In this document: in pieces, positions 42,284 to 50,997 of the stretch | Layout: every line of letters starts with the position of its first letter | How positions within the stretch are numbered: the stretch's first letter is position 1 | NCBI GenBank assembly: GCA_958295875.1 | Contig: OY282379.1 | Coordinates: 744,001 to 808,000, forward strand | Source of the DNA: an uncultured Pseudomonadales bacterium | GTDB taxonomy: Bacteria > Pseudomonadota > Gammaproteobacteria > Pseudomonadales > Azotimanducaceae | Direction: 5' to 3' | Length of the DNA stretch: 64,000 bases | Program-made: the position numbers and the translations under genes | Notes under the pieces: generated by a model | What the model was told of the DNA's origin: nothing | Database searches by the model: none | Seen by the model: the letters and a program-made list of their open reading frames with translations, nothing else

Positions 42284-43687
42284 TCACGGATTCGCCTTCA
42301 GCACCGCGTCCAAGATGCGCTCCGGGTCGCTCAAGCCGCGCTCATCTTGCACATCCCGACACTGACGCAGCAACTCGCCGAAGCGCGGCCCCGGCGCTAA
42401 GCCGCGGGCGATGAGGTGTCGCCCAGACACGACGTCCCGCGGCGCCCGCGCGGTCACGGCGAGTTGCTCGGCGCGTTGCAGGAAGCGTTCGCCATCTGGG
42501 AACTTCCGCGCCAAGGCGTCCGCGGTGGTGCGGCCAAAGTGGTCCGCCCGCGCCACGCGGAACAGCAGTTCCATGGTCACGCCGGCGGCGGCGAGCTTGC
42601 GGGCCAGGCGCCGGTAGCCCCTCGCAGTGGCGCCGCCACGCGGCAGCAACGCCGGCGCCAAGTGATGCGTCACCAGCGCGCACACTTTCGCCGTGAGTTC
42701 CTGCGGCGCTCGCAGCCGCTCTAGGAAGGCACGCGTGGGCGCAACGCCGGCGTCGGCATGGGACGGCGACCGCAAGCGCCCTGCCGCATCCACAAAGGTG
42801 GTGGCGGGCTTGCCGAAGTCGTGGCAGAGCGCCGCGAACATGAGCGCGAGGTCATCCCCGTCGCCGCGGCGTTCCCGTGTGGCCTCGTCCACCACCATGA
42901 GGGTGTGCGTCCACACATCCCCCTCGGGGTGCCACTCGCGGTCTTGCCGCACATCCACCAGTGCGCTGAGTTCCGGAAACCAGCGCAACAGCGCCGCCTC
43001 ACGCAGGAAGGCCAGCCCCAGCGACGGCTTGGCGCCGAGCAGCAAGAGCTTGCGGAACTCCTCAAAGGCGCGCTCCGGCGACACCTCGCGCAAATCGAGC
43101 GTGGCGCACAGGGCCACCAACGCGATGTCGGGGCGCATCTGGAACCGCGCCGCGAACTGCGCCACGCGCAATGCCCGCAACGGGTCTTCCGGGAAGGTGT
43201 CCGCATCCACAGCGCGCAGCGCCCGCGCCTCCAAGTCGCGCCGCCCGCCGTGCGGGTCCAACACTTCGCCGGACACGAGGTTGAGGCCCATGCTGTTGAT
43301 GGTGAGGTCGCGCCGCCGCGCCGCGGTGGCGAAATCGAGCGTCGGGTCCGTCGCCACGTCAAAGCCGCGATGGCCGGGGCCCACCTTGCTGTCCCGGCGT
43401 GGCAGGGAGAAATCCACATCCGGCCCGGCAAGGCGCAACACGCCAAACGCGCGCCCGACCTCGGCGACCCGCCCGAACCGCCCAAGCAGGTGCTTCAAGG
43501 CATCCAGCTGCAGGCCGAACACCTCGACGTCCAAATCCTGCGGCGTCTCGCCGAGCAGCCAATCGCGCACATAGCCGCCCACCGCCACGGCGCGGCCGCC
43601 GGCCTGATCGATGGCTTTCACGACTTCCGGCAGCGGCGGCGGCAAGCTGGGCCTCGGCATCATGGCCGCATCATAGCTTCCTGCCAC
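42284..43687 (-). CDS. CCA-adding/poly(A) polymerase family nucleotidyltransferase with HD domain
   Basis: A 467 aa class II nucleotidyltransferase. The active site is GGYVRDWLLGETPQDLDVEVFG (the DxD pair at about 51-53), followed by FGVLRLAGPDVDFSLPR, RRRDLTINSMGLNLVSGEVLDPHGG (nucleotide-binding region, about 123-150) and LRALRVAQFAARF. An HD-type segment (about 245-295, with WTHTLMVVDEA and ALCHDFGK) follows. This layout matches E. coli-type Cca, which repairs or adds the 3' CCA of tRNAs and carries an HD phosphohydrolase domain. A clean hairpin lies at the start end. Confidence is high for family; CCA rather than poly(A) activity is inferred. Confidence 0.85.
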   Translation of the reverse strand: MAGSYDAAMMPRPSLPPPLPEVVKAIDQAGGRAVAVGGYVRDWLLGETPQDLDVEVFGLQLDALKHLLGRFGRVAEVGRAFGVLRLAGPDVDFSLPRRDSKVGPGHRGFDVATDPTLDFATAARRRDLTINSMGLNLVSGEVLDPHGGRRDLEARALRAVDADTFPEDPLRALRVAQFAARFQMRPDIALVALCATLDLREVSPERAFEEFRKLLLLGAKPSLGLAFLREAALLRWFPELSALVDVRQDREWHPEGDVWTHTLMVVDEATRERRGDGDDLALMFAALCHDFGKPATTFVDAAGRLRSPSHADAGVAPTRAFLERLRAPQELTAKVCALVTHHLAPALLPRGGATARGYRRLARKLAAAGVTMELLFRVARADHFGRTTADALARKFPDGERFLQRAEQLAVTARAPRDVVSGRHLIARGLAPGPRFGELLRQCRDVQDERGLSDPERILDAVLKANP

Positions 43688-43709
43688 CGGCGCCCAAACT
43701 TGGCGCCGG
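43687..43709 (-). terminator. 8-bp perfect hairpin between ThDP and cca genes
   Basis: CCGGCGCC and GGCGCCGG pair perfectly around the loop CAAACTT, in the 41-base gap between the end of the ThDP-enzyme gene and the start of cca, both on the minus strand. It could terminate the upstream gene or mask the cca start. No T-run is present. Confidence 0.35.
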
Positions 43710-43728
43710 CGCTAAGCCCGCGGACGGG

Positions 43729-45405
43729 CTAGGCGGCTTTGGCGCGCTTCAGCGCCTCCGCATAGATCGAGAAGCGCGTCTCTTGGCGCGTGCGAATCTC
43801 GATCACGGCCACATCGCCGCGGTCGTTCGCTCGCTTGGCCGCCTCGATGGCCGGGGCGATGGCGCCCGGTTCCTCGACATGGACGGCCTCGGCGCCCAAG
43901 GCCCGCGCCACGCCGGCATAGTCTCCGGCTTGGTTGCCGACGCCATATCGCTCCATCGCCACTGGCATCTTCTCGTCATAGCCGCCCATCGTCAGGTTGT
44001 TGATGATGATGGTGGTGATGGGGATGCCAGCGCGAGTCGCCGTTTCGATCTCCATGCCGGTGTGGCCAAACGCCAAGTCGCCCATGAAGTTCACGCAGAA
44101 CTTGTCCGGCGCCGCCATCTTCGCGCCGATGGCCAGCGGAATGCCGTAGCCCAGGTGCGTCGTCTTGCCCCAACCGATGTAGCCATGCGGCGCCACGGCG
44201 CGGTAGAACGGCATGATCTGATCGCGCGGGTTGCCGGCGTCGTGGGTGAGCACGGTGTTCTCGTGGTCCACGCAGCGATTGATCTCGCGAATCACCCGAT
44301 ACGGGTTGATCGGCGTTTCGTCCGAATGCAGGAGCGGCGCCCACTCGCCAAGCCAGCGCGCCTTCACGGAAGCGATGGCGTTCACCAAGTTCTCATCGGT
44401 CGGGCGTCCGTCTTCGCCGAATGCGGCCTTGGCCTCGTCGATCATCGCCTCGAGGGTGAGCTTGGCGTCGCCCACCATGCCGATGTCCGCCGCATAGTCC
44501 TTGTTGATGTCGTCCGCCGACGCGGTGGAGTGGATGAGGAACTTGCCCGACGGAATGCTTAGGCCAAACACCGTGCGGGTGAGGCCGGTGCCCACCGCGA
44601 ACACCGCGTCTGCCGCGCCAAGCCACTCGAACACCGCCCGCGGCGCCGTGCGGTTGGCGGCGCCCAAGGCCAAGGGATGGTCGTCTGGAAACGCGCTCTT
44701 GCCCTGCATGGTGACGATGACGGGGATTTGGGTCAGCTCCGCAAAGGCGCGCAACTGCTCGCAGGCATCGGCGTAGAGCACGCCTTGGCCAGCCCAGATG
44801 ACCGGCCGCTTGGCGGCCATGAGGGCCTGCATGGCATCTTTCACGTCCCCCCGCGCCGGTGCCGAGCGCATCCGCGTGGAAGGCTTGTACGCCGCCGCGG
44901 CGCCCTCCGGCGCCGGGCCGCCGAGCACATCCCCATGCATCTCCACCACCACCGGACCCGGGCGCCCCTGCCGCGCCGTGTGGAAGGCGCGCCGCAGTTG
45001 CGGCACGGTGCGATCCATGCGGTCGATGGAGAGCGCGAGCTTGGTGACCGAAGCGTAGTTGCGGGCGGCGGAGAAGTTCGGCTGCACGTCGTAGCTGCCA
45101 ACGCCGGCGCCCCCTGGCAGGAACACCATCGGCACCGCTTCGCCCCAAGCCTGCGCGATGCCGCCGAACGAGTTCTCAACGCCGGGGCCGGACTGCGAGG
45201 CGAACACGCCCACGGGCTGGCCGCGGGTCTGGCGGCTGTAGCCGTCGGCGGCGTTGATAGCGCCGCGCTCTTGGCGGAACACCAATGGGCGGATGCCGAC
45301 GCGGGCCGCCGCCTCGATGAGGGGATTCGCGGGAAAGCAAGGCAGCCACTCCACTCCCTCCGCCTTCAAGCACTGCGCGATGAGATCGTAGCCATTCACT
45401 GCCAT
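43729..45405 (-). CDS. Thiamine diphosphate-dependent enzyme (acetolactate synthase-like)
   Basis: A 558 aa ThDP enzyme with the three usual domains: the pyrimidine-binding domain with the activating Glu46 in LVFRQERGAIN and SQSGPGVENSFGG, a central domain (about 195-330) with KRPVIWAGQGVLY, and the pyrophosphate-binding domain with GDLAFGHTGMEIETATRAG (about 455-473) and a downstream NNLTMGG. It resembles acetolactate synthase, oxalyl-CoA decarboxylase or benzaldehyde lyase relatives, but lacks clear markers of any single one (for instance no regulatory subunit gene is nearby). Reaction therefore unassigned. Divergent from the 45475 operon, 69 bases away. Confidence 0.85.
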   Translation of the reverse strand: MAVNGYDLIAQCLKAEGVEWLPCFPANPLIEAAARVGIRPLVFRQERGAINAADGYSRQTRGQPVGVFASQSGPGVENSFGGIAQAWGEAVPMVFLPGGAGVGSYDVQPNFSAARNYASVTKLALSIDRMDRTVPQLRRAFHTARQGRPGPVVVEMHGDVLGGPAPEGAAAAYKPSTRMRSAPARGDVKDAMQALMAAKRPVIWAGQGVLYADACEQLRAFAELTQIPVIVTMQGKSAFPDDHPLALGAANRTAPRAVFEWLGAADAVFAVGTGLTRTVFGLSIPSGKFLIHSTASADDINKDYAADIGMVGDAKLTLEAMIDEAKAAFGEDGRPTDENLVNAIASVKARWLGEWAPLLHSDETPINPYRVIREINRCVDHENTVLTHDAGNPRDQIMPFYRAVAPHGYIGWGKTTHLGYGIPLAIGAKMAAPDKFCVNFMGDLAFGHTGMEIETATRAGIPITTIIINNLTMGGYDEKMPVAMERYGVGNQAGDYAGVARALGAEAVHVEEPGAIAPAIEAAKRANDRGDVAVIEIRTRQETRFSIYAEALKRAKAA

Positions 45406-45474
45406 TGCCCTCCATGATGATGGTGTTGAAAGCGTTTCATTGTAATATCTGCGCTTGATTCGAGGAGTATTCTC

Positions 45475-46408
45475 GTGCGTGCTTCACCTTACGGAGAGCT
45501 CCTGACCCAAGCCAGTCGCTGCAGCAACGCCGTCGTCGCCGCGGTGGCCGACAACTGCCGATTCGACGAGCGGGCAAGCGCCAAGCGCTGGCAAGAGTTC
45601 GAGTCCCTGGTCGCCAGACATTTGGCAGATACCAGCGCGATCGCGTGGGCGGACTGGGAAGATGCTTACAGGCGCCACTTGGCGGAGCGCTGCCATGTCG
45701 TACCTCCGTCAGTGCCCGACGCATTTCTGGAGATTAATCAGGACGCTTGGCTAACGACGCTCTTGCCAAACCAGTCCGTCGTTCGCATCGAAGACCTCAA
45801 CCGACGATTGGATGACAGTTCCTTGGAACTGGACGACTTGAGGGAACTGTTGCAGCGAGCTGACGAAGGCGACAGCGACGGGGAACGCGCTGCCGAAACG
45901 TTCTTCGATGATTGGAATCGAGATCGCGATGCGCGCCCTGCATTCGTGGCATTTTTGGATGACGTGCAAGAGGAGTTGGACGACGCCGATTGGCCCCACG
46001 CATGTCGCGACCGTCTAGGGCTTGGACACTATGGGCCGATAGCGTTGATGCGCTATTCGCTCGCGGACGTCTTCAACGCGCAGAAACAACATCGAGTCGC
46101 CAACGCCTGCGCTCTGCCGACAGTTCTGGATGGCGGCATGCACGAGTTCCTTCTTCCCTGTGCCGCGAGAGCATCCGTACGGAGCCACTGTGCATTTGGT
46201 GCCGGACCGGGCAGACACGCTCACTGCCGAACTGGTGCATTGCCGGATCGACTACGAACGTGACCATCTTTACCGATTAGGCGAGATCACGCGCCCGAAT
46301 CGACTGGACGGCGACCAACTACGCGAGGCCCGCGACCTGCACCTGTACGCGCTGCAAGAGGCGTGCAACCGCGACGACTTCGGCGAAGAACTCCAAGGTC
46401 GGACATGA
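45475..46408 (+). CDS. Unknown acidic protein, first gene of a two-gene operon, frame interrupted near 46150
   Basis: A GTG start at 45475 is preceded by a good ribosome binding site (GAGGAG). The frame runs 262 codons to 46263, but from about 46140 the natural continuation switches to the +1 frame: after TVLDGGMHEFL the first frame becomes Arg/Ala/Cys-rich, while the other frame reads FFPVPREHPYGATVHLVP and then HCRIDYERDHLYRLGEI to 46408. The whole would be about 311 residues, many Asp/Glu and Trp. The switch point GAGTTCCTTCTTCCCTG is a pyrimidine run that could be a sequencing error, a real mutation or a +1 frameshift site. The second-frame end overlaps the next ATG (ATGA), so that end is the authentic C-terminus. 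No family recognised; less GC-rich than the surroundings. Confidence 0.6.
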
Positions 46409-48429
46409 GCGACCGGTGGTTACAGGCATTTCGCAGCGATCCGGAGGCGTCCGTGTCGGCCCTCTTCGCCGGGCGGGCCGGCGTTGGCTCCGACATGCGC
46501 CTCGACTTGCCGGAACTGCTGCATCAGTGGTTCCCGCCGGACTTGGCGGAAGAACGTGGCCGCCTTGACGACGCCCTCTTCTCCTGGTTGGGCAACATGC
46601 GCGACGACTACGCGTCCTCGGTGCAGCGTCTCGGCTTTCCGGTCTATGGCAAGCGAATCGGCGATGCCTTGATCGCCCTGCAGCTACTTGATCTGCCGCG
46701 GGCTAGGGACGCGATCCGTTCAGACTTGGACGCCTGGCTGCGCTGGCTATCGCCGTTGCGACTGGCCCCCGAGCGCGATCCGGCGCTTGAATGTTACCGG
46801 CTGTTGACCCATGGCCAGCCGGATGCCGGGCACGCAGCCATGTGGCTGCGCCTGGCTACAGACGGTCGGCCGGAGTATCTGACCGTGGCGTTGGCAGGAC
46901 TGCAGCGACTGCCCAATGATGGCAATGCGCGGAAGAACCAGATGCTGATGCTGCGAGCACTGTTGCGGCACGCCGCTATAGTTCATCACGATGTCAATGT
47001 GGCATGCGGCTTCTTCAACCGCGGCTTCGCAGCGTTGCGTGGCTTTTTTCCACGAGGTCCCCGACATTGGGACGGCCTCTTGAACGAGGCGCTGGATGGT
47101 TTTCTGGACCCGTCCGAGACTCAAGTGGCGCAGGACCTAGCCCGTGATCTCCGCGAGAGTTTGCCGGCGAGTCTGCGGAAATCATCGCGTGGCAAAGCAC
47201 CTGCGAAGGAGCACGAGTGGCGTACCTTAAGAGAAGACATCGCCAACCGCGTTCAAGGTTCGGACACTCTAGCTCACCGTCTGTTTGATGTTTTGGACCG
47301 GAACCACGACTACGCCTCGGCGACTGGCGATAGCTACCCTTTCGTCCGGACGCTAAGCAACCTCGGCAACGCCCTGCTCGTACACCACCATCTCGGCATG
47401 GAGGACCTGACTCGCTTCGGGGTCATGATCGAACGTGCTTTGGTCTGGGAGCCTGCGAATCCCTATTGCTGGATGCTCTGGGCGAAATGGTTTCAAGTTC
47501 AAGGCCAAGAGGATGCTCAAGAGGCGATTCTTCGCGAGATGCTGCGGATGTTTCCGAGCGACGCGCCGGCACAGGTGGAGCTAGCGCGTCTACTGATCGC
47601 CCGCGGCGAGGAATGTTGGGGCGAGGCCGAGCAGTATCTGCGGCGCACGATCGATCGAGATCCCCAGAACGAGCACACCTATGTTGTCATGGCGCATTTG
47701 CTGGTCTTGCGTGGGCGACCGGACGATGCAAAGAAAACGCTGGCCGACTTCTTGGACCAACATCCCGACAACCAACAAGCGCGGCAGTTCCTCAACGGCC
47801 TACAGGCTGGTACGCACACCAATACCGCCACACCGTTCGAAGACAGTCCAAGCAACCGGCGCCAAGCGCAAATCGGCGGCGACTACTCGCCTACTACGGT
47901 AACGAATGGCACTCTCCAAGAAGTCCTTCGCCGAGGCCGTTTGGCAGGAGAGTTTAGTCGGGCCTTGGTGGCAGGCCCTACCAACGCCATTCAGACGATC
48001 AAACAGGAGAGTCTGATTGGCGACGCGCTGGCGGGCTTCTACTCGCAGTGGCTGAAACTGGAAGACACGCCAATGTGCCCTCCGCATGCTTGGGCGTGGG
48101 CTGCCTGTCAGCATTGGCAGGAGTCAGCTGCCGCTGATTGGAAGAAACTGGCGGAACGCTTCCCAGAGGCCGCTTCCGAGACAGATTTCCTGCGCGTGCT
48201 CGCTCGACCAGACCCATCCAGCGCAATCCACTGGCAAGATCGCTCCGGCAACGGTGCCGCACCCCGCCCCGTTGATGCCCTGATGCGCGAAAGGCAGGAG
48301 CTACTCGTCGCCACCGACCTTGACGACAATGTACGCGAAGAGCTCGCTTGCGAAGTGATGGCCTGCTCGGCGGCCAAAGTCCCCGAGTTCGCAGCAGCTT
48401 CGCACAACGGCGGGCTCACGTCTCTCTGA
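46405..48429 (+). CDS. Large TPR-repeat protein of unknown function, second gene of the operon
   Basis: A 674 aa soluble protein starting at the ATG that overlaps the previous stop. Its middle (about 345-467) contains TPR-like helical repeats, including ANPYCWMLWAKWFQVQGQED, APAQVELARLLIARG and EHTYVVMAHLLVLRGRPDDA, typical of protein-interaction scaffolds. The N-terminal third is acidic and helical (DLPELLHQWFPPDLAEE), and the C-terminal third is helical with conserved-looking tryptophans (PPHAWAWAACQHWQESAAADW). No enzymatic motif is visible. It accompanies the frameshifted gene and is less GC-rich than its neighbours, consistent with horizontal acquisition. I do not recognise the pair. Confidence 0.72.
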   Translation: MSDRWLQAFRSDPEASVSALFAGRAGVGSDMRLDLPELLHQWFPPDLAEERGRLDDALFSWLGNMRDDYASSVQRLGFPVYGKRIGDALIALQLLDLPRARDAIRSDLDAWLRWLSPLRLAPERDPALECYRLLTHGQPDAGHAAMWLRLATDGRPEYLTVALAGLQRLPNDGNARKNQMLMLRALLRHAAIVHHDVNVACGFFNRGFAALRGFFPRGPRHWDGLLNEALDGFLDPSETQVAQDLARDLRESLPASLRKSSRGKAPAKEHEWRTLREDIANRVQGSDTLAHRLFDVLDRNHDYASATGDSYPFVRTLSNLGNALLVHHHLGMEDLTRFGVMIERALVWEPANPYCWMLWAKWFQVQGQEDAQEAILREMLRMFPSDAPAQVELARLLIARGEECWGEAEQYLRRTIDRDPQNEHTYVVMAHLLVLRGRPDDAKKTLADFLDQHPDNQQARQFLNGLQAGTHTNTATPFEDSPSNRRQAQIGGDYSPTTVTNGTLQEVLRRGRLAGEFSRALVAGPTNAIQTIKQESLIGDALAGFYSQWLKLEDTPMCPPHAWAWAACQHWQESAAADWKKLAERFPEAASETDFLRVLARPDPSSAIHWQDRSGNGAAPRPVDALMRERQELLVATDLDDNVREELACEVMACSAAKVPEFAAASHNGGLTSL

Positions 48430-48447
48430 ACCGGCAAGCCGCTGCGC

Positions 48448-48801
48448 TCATTCCGGCGTTAACGTGAGCGTGAGCCGGCCGTTGTGCTGCGCGAAGCCGT
48501 GCCGTTCGTAGAAGGCGCTTGGCGGGCGCGCTTCCATGTGCCGCGCGCCTTGGCTCTCGGCGGTGCCGATGGCGTGGCCGAGGAGCCATCCCCCCAAGCC
48601 GCGGCCGCGGCAGTGCTGCGCCACTTGCAGGGCAACGATGACGAATGCCGTGGCTGCCTCTCGCTTGATTTCGTAGGCGCCGATCACGGCGCCATCGAGC
48701 TTCGCCACCCGCGTCCAGTCCGCGTCCGCGCCCGGCCAAGGCATCTCGTCGGGGAAGGGGCGGTAGATGCCCACGTCGCGGGGCGTGAAGCTCACCACCA
48801 C
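48448..48801 (-). CDS. GNAT-family N-acetyltransferase
   Basis: A 117 aa acetyltransferase that would use acetyl-CoA. The core motif A is FVIVALQVAQHCRGRGLGGW (about 52-71), ending in the pyrophosphate-binding RGRGLG; the ending ARPPSAFYERHGFAQ is the usual C-terminal strand/helix. It is short for the family because N-terminal strands are few, but the first strand (VGIYRPFPDEMPWPG) is visible. The start is one of three GTG codons (48801, 48798, 48795) overlapping the DUF427 gene end by a few bases. Substrate unknown. Confidence 0.82.
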   Translation of the reverse strand: MVVSFTPRDVGIYRPFPDEMPWPGADADWTRVAKLDGAVIGAYEIKREAATAFVIVALQVAQHCRGRGLGGWLLGHAIGTAESQGARHMEARPPSAFYERHGFAQHNGRLTLTLTPE

Positions 48802-49337
48802 GCGGCAGAGCCGGGTTCGCCCTTGAACGGCCCCACCAACTCCGCCGTGACCCACCCGCCGTAGTAGCCGCCCGGCTGCGCGCGCACACGCTCCCCGCCA
48901 AGGCGACAATCCGCCAAGGCTGGATAGAAGGCAAAGCAACCGGCGATGGCGGCGAACTCCGAAAACGGATCGAGGTAGGCCCACGCAACCCTTGGCGCGT
49001 CGCCCAAGTCGAAGTGCGTGGCGGCGCCCTTCCACTCGCAGAACGCGCCTGCCGCTGCCGGCATCGGCGTCAACAGATCAACGCGCACATCCGCCGCGGG
49101 CACATAGAAGGTGGGCGGCGAAGCGGTCTCCAGCACTTTGAGCGCTCTGGTCGAATCGGCCAACGGGTTGCCGGCGCGGTCCAACACCAGGACGCGCCGC
49201 GTTTCAGCTTCGATGCGGGGCGGGCGCGGATAGTCCCACACGGACTCCTGCCCCGGCCTCGGCGCGAGGGCGAATGGCGGCCGGGCCACGCCCCGATACG
49301 CCCATTTGCCGCGCGCCGCAGCCACCGCCGGCGTCAT
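48792..49337 (-). CDS. DUF427-domain protein
   Basis: A 181 aa protein of the DUF427 (nucleotidyltransferase-like beta-barrel) type. Landmarks are WDYPRPPRIEAETRRVLVL (about 34-52), TFYVPAADVRVDLL (about 75-88) and the diagnostic FCEWKGAATHFDLG (about 99-112), then VAWAYLDPF and YPALADCRLGGERV. Function of the family is not established. The ATG at 49337 overlaps the stop of the upstream gene (ATGA); an earlier ATG at 49346 is possible. Part of a tight cascade of overlapping minus-strand genes. Confidence 0.85.
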   Translation of the reverse strand: MTPAVAAARGKWAYRGVARPPFALAPRPGQESVWDYPRPPRIEAETRRVLVLDRAGNPLADSTRALKVLETASPPTFYVPAADVRVDLLTPMPAAAGAFCEWKGAATHFDLGDAPRVAWAYLDPFSEFAAIAGCFAFYPALADCRLGGERVRAQPGGYYGGWVTAELVGPFKGEPGSAAWW

Positions 49338-49777
49338 CTGCGCCATGGCCAGCGCCAGCGCTTGGCACGGCTGAAGGGCCGCCACGCCAACCGTGGCCGC
49401 TTGGGCGGGCGCCCCATGTAGCGTTCCATCAGCCACGGCGCCAAGCAGTCGTAGTGGCGCCACCCGTCTTCCAGCGGGCCCTCCAAGCGCTCGCCGGCAG
49501 CCCGCTCGAAGTCTTCATAGTGGGCGCGGGCGAACGCGAGCCCCGCCGGGGTGAGCGCCTTGTCGTCCAAAGAGCCGCCGCAGGCAGCCACCAAGAACTC
49601 GCCGCCGGTGATCTCGCGGTACTTCAAACGCAGCACCGCGCGCGCCTCCCGCTCCGCCAACGCTTGGTCGATGAGGCCCATGTTGACGCACCACGCCACG
49701 AACAGCCCCGGCAACGCCGCGGCTTCGTCCACGTCGCAGCCACGCTCCATGCGTCGGGCGACGGCATCGATGATCAC
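49334..49777 (-). CDS. Small protein, possible DUF7832-like
   Basis: A 147 aa soluble protein overlapped by 4 bases on both sides. The part DEAAALPGLFVAWCVNMGLID (about 17-37) resembles the immunity-like or DUF7832 proteins that place an acidic residue beside an AW.V..GL segment; the C-terminal tail is very basic (SRAKRWRWPWRR). I am not sure of the family. Tight coupling to DUF427 and the transsulfuration enzyme suggests one transcript, without revealing a role. Confidence 0.5.
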   Translation of the reverse strand: MIIDAVARRMERGCDVDEAAALPGLFVAWCVNMGLIDQALAEREARAVLRLKYREITGGEFLVAACGGSLDDKALTPAGLAFARAHYEDFERAAGERLEGPLEDGWRHYDCLAPWLMERYMGRPPKRPRLAWRPFSRAKRWRWPWRR

Positions 49778-50997
49778 GCCGCCGCCAGCGCCGCCGCTAA
49801 GTCCCCGATGAGGTCCGCTTGGGTCTCGATGCCCACGGACAAGCGGATGAGGCCGTCGTCGATGCCGAGGGCGGCGCGTTGCGCCGGCGGCACGCTGGCG
49901 TGCGTCATGATGGCGGGATGCTCAACCAAGGATTCGACGCCGCCTAAGCTCTCGGCCAATGTGAACACGCCCACGCGCTCGAGGAACGCCGTTGCCGCGG
50001 CAAGGCCACCCTTGATGTAGAACGACACCATGCCGCCAAAGCCGCTCATCTGCCGCTTGGCGAGCGCATGCTGCGGGTGCGACGGCAGGCCGGGGTAGAC
50101 CGTCCGCGCCACCTTGGGATGCGCTTCCAGGAACGTGGCGACAGCCAGCGCATTGCGCTCGTGCGCCTGCATCCGCACCGCCAACGTCTTCAGGCTGCGC
50201 ATGCACAGCCATGCATCGAACGTGCTCTGCACGCCACCTACGGAGTTGGAGAGAAAGGCGAGCCGCTCGGCCAGGCCCTCGTCGTCCGTCACCGCCACGC
50301 CGCCCACCAGATCGCTGTGCCCATTCACGTACTTGGTGGTGGAATGCACCGCCAAGTCTGCGCCGAGTTCGAGGGGACGCTGGAAATACGGGCTCATGAA
50401 CGTGTTGTCCACTGCCAGCAACGCGCCGCCCGCGTGCGCGATCTGCGCCACCGCGGCGATGTCGACGAGCTTCAGCAACGGATTGGTCGGCGTCTCGATC
50501 CACACCAGCCGCGTCTCTGGGCGCATCGCCTCGGCGAGCGCCTCCGGCGCCGTCAAGTCCACGTAGCTGAAGTTGATGCCGTGATCGGCCAACACGCTGT
50601 CGAACAGGCGGAAGCTGCCGCCGTAGAGGTCGTCACAGGCCACGACGTGTTCGCCGGCCTTGACTAGATGCATCACGGTGGCCGTGGCCACGCAGCCAGA
50701 GGCGAAGGCGAAGCCGAACCGCCCGCCCTCCAAGTTCGCGATGCAATGTTCGTAGGCGCCGCGCGTCGGATTGGCGGTGCGCGAGTAGTCGTACCCCTTG
50801 AACACGCCTGGGGAGGACTGCGCGTAGGTGGAGGAGAGGTACAACGGCACGTTCACCGCGCCCGTGGCCGCGTCTGCCGGTTGCCCGGCGTGAATCGCGC
50901 GCGTCTCGAAGCCGAGCGCCGCCGAACCTTCGCCACCCTGCCCTCGCCCCGCCGCCGTGTCGCCGACGTCGTGTTCAGCCAAAGTAATGCCCTCCAT
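49774..50997 (-). CDS. Cys/Met-metabolism PLP enzyme (cystathionine gamma-synthase/lyase-like)
   Basis: A 407 aa PLP-dependent transsulfuration enzyme. The Schiff-base lysine is Lys222 in HSTTKYVNGHSD; other motifs are FETRAIHAGQPAD (about 30-42), YDYSRTANPTRGAYE (about 69-83), FGFAFASGCVATATV (about 95), and ETPTNPLLKLVD. It most resembles cystathionine gamma-synthase or gamma-lyase; which way it works depends on context not present here. The ATG at 50997 overlaps the acyl-CoA dehydrogenase end by 23 bases. Confidence 0.9.
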   Translation of the reverse strand: MEGITLAEHDVGDTAAGRGQGGEGSAALGFETRAIHAGQPADAATGAVNVPLYLSSTYAQSSPGVFKGYDYSRTANPTRGAYEHCIANLEGGRFGFAFASGCVATATVMHLVKAGEHVVACDDLYGGSFRLFDSVLADHGINFSYVDLTAPEALAEAMRPETRLVWIETPTNPLLKLVDIAAVAQIAHAGGALLAVDNTFMSPYFQRPLELGADLAVHSTTKYVNGHSDLVGGVAVTDDEGLAERLAFLSNSVGGVQSTFDAWLCMRSLKTLAVRMQAHERNALAVATFLEAHPKVARTVYPGLPSHPQHALAKRQMSGFGGMVSFYIKGGLAAATAFLERVGVFTLAESLGGVESLVEHPAIMTHASVPPAQRAALGIDDGLIRLSVGIETQADLIGDLAAALAAA

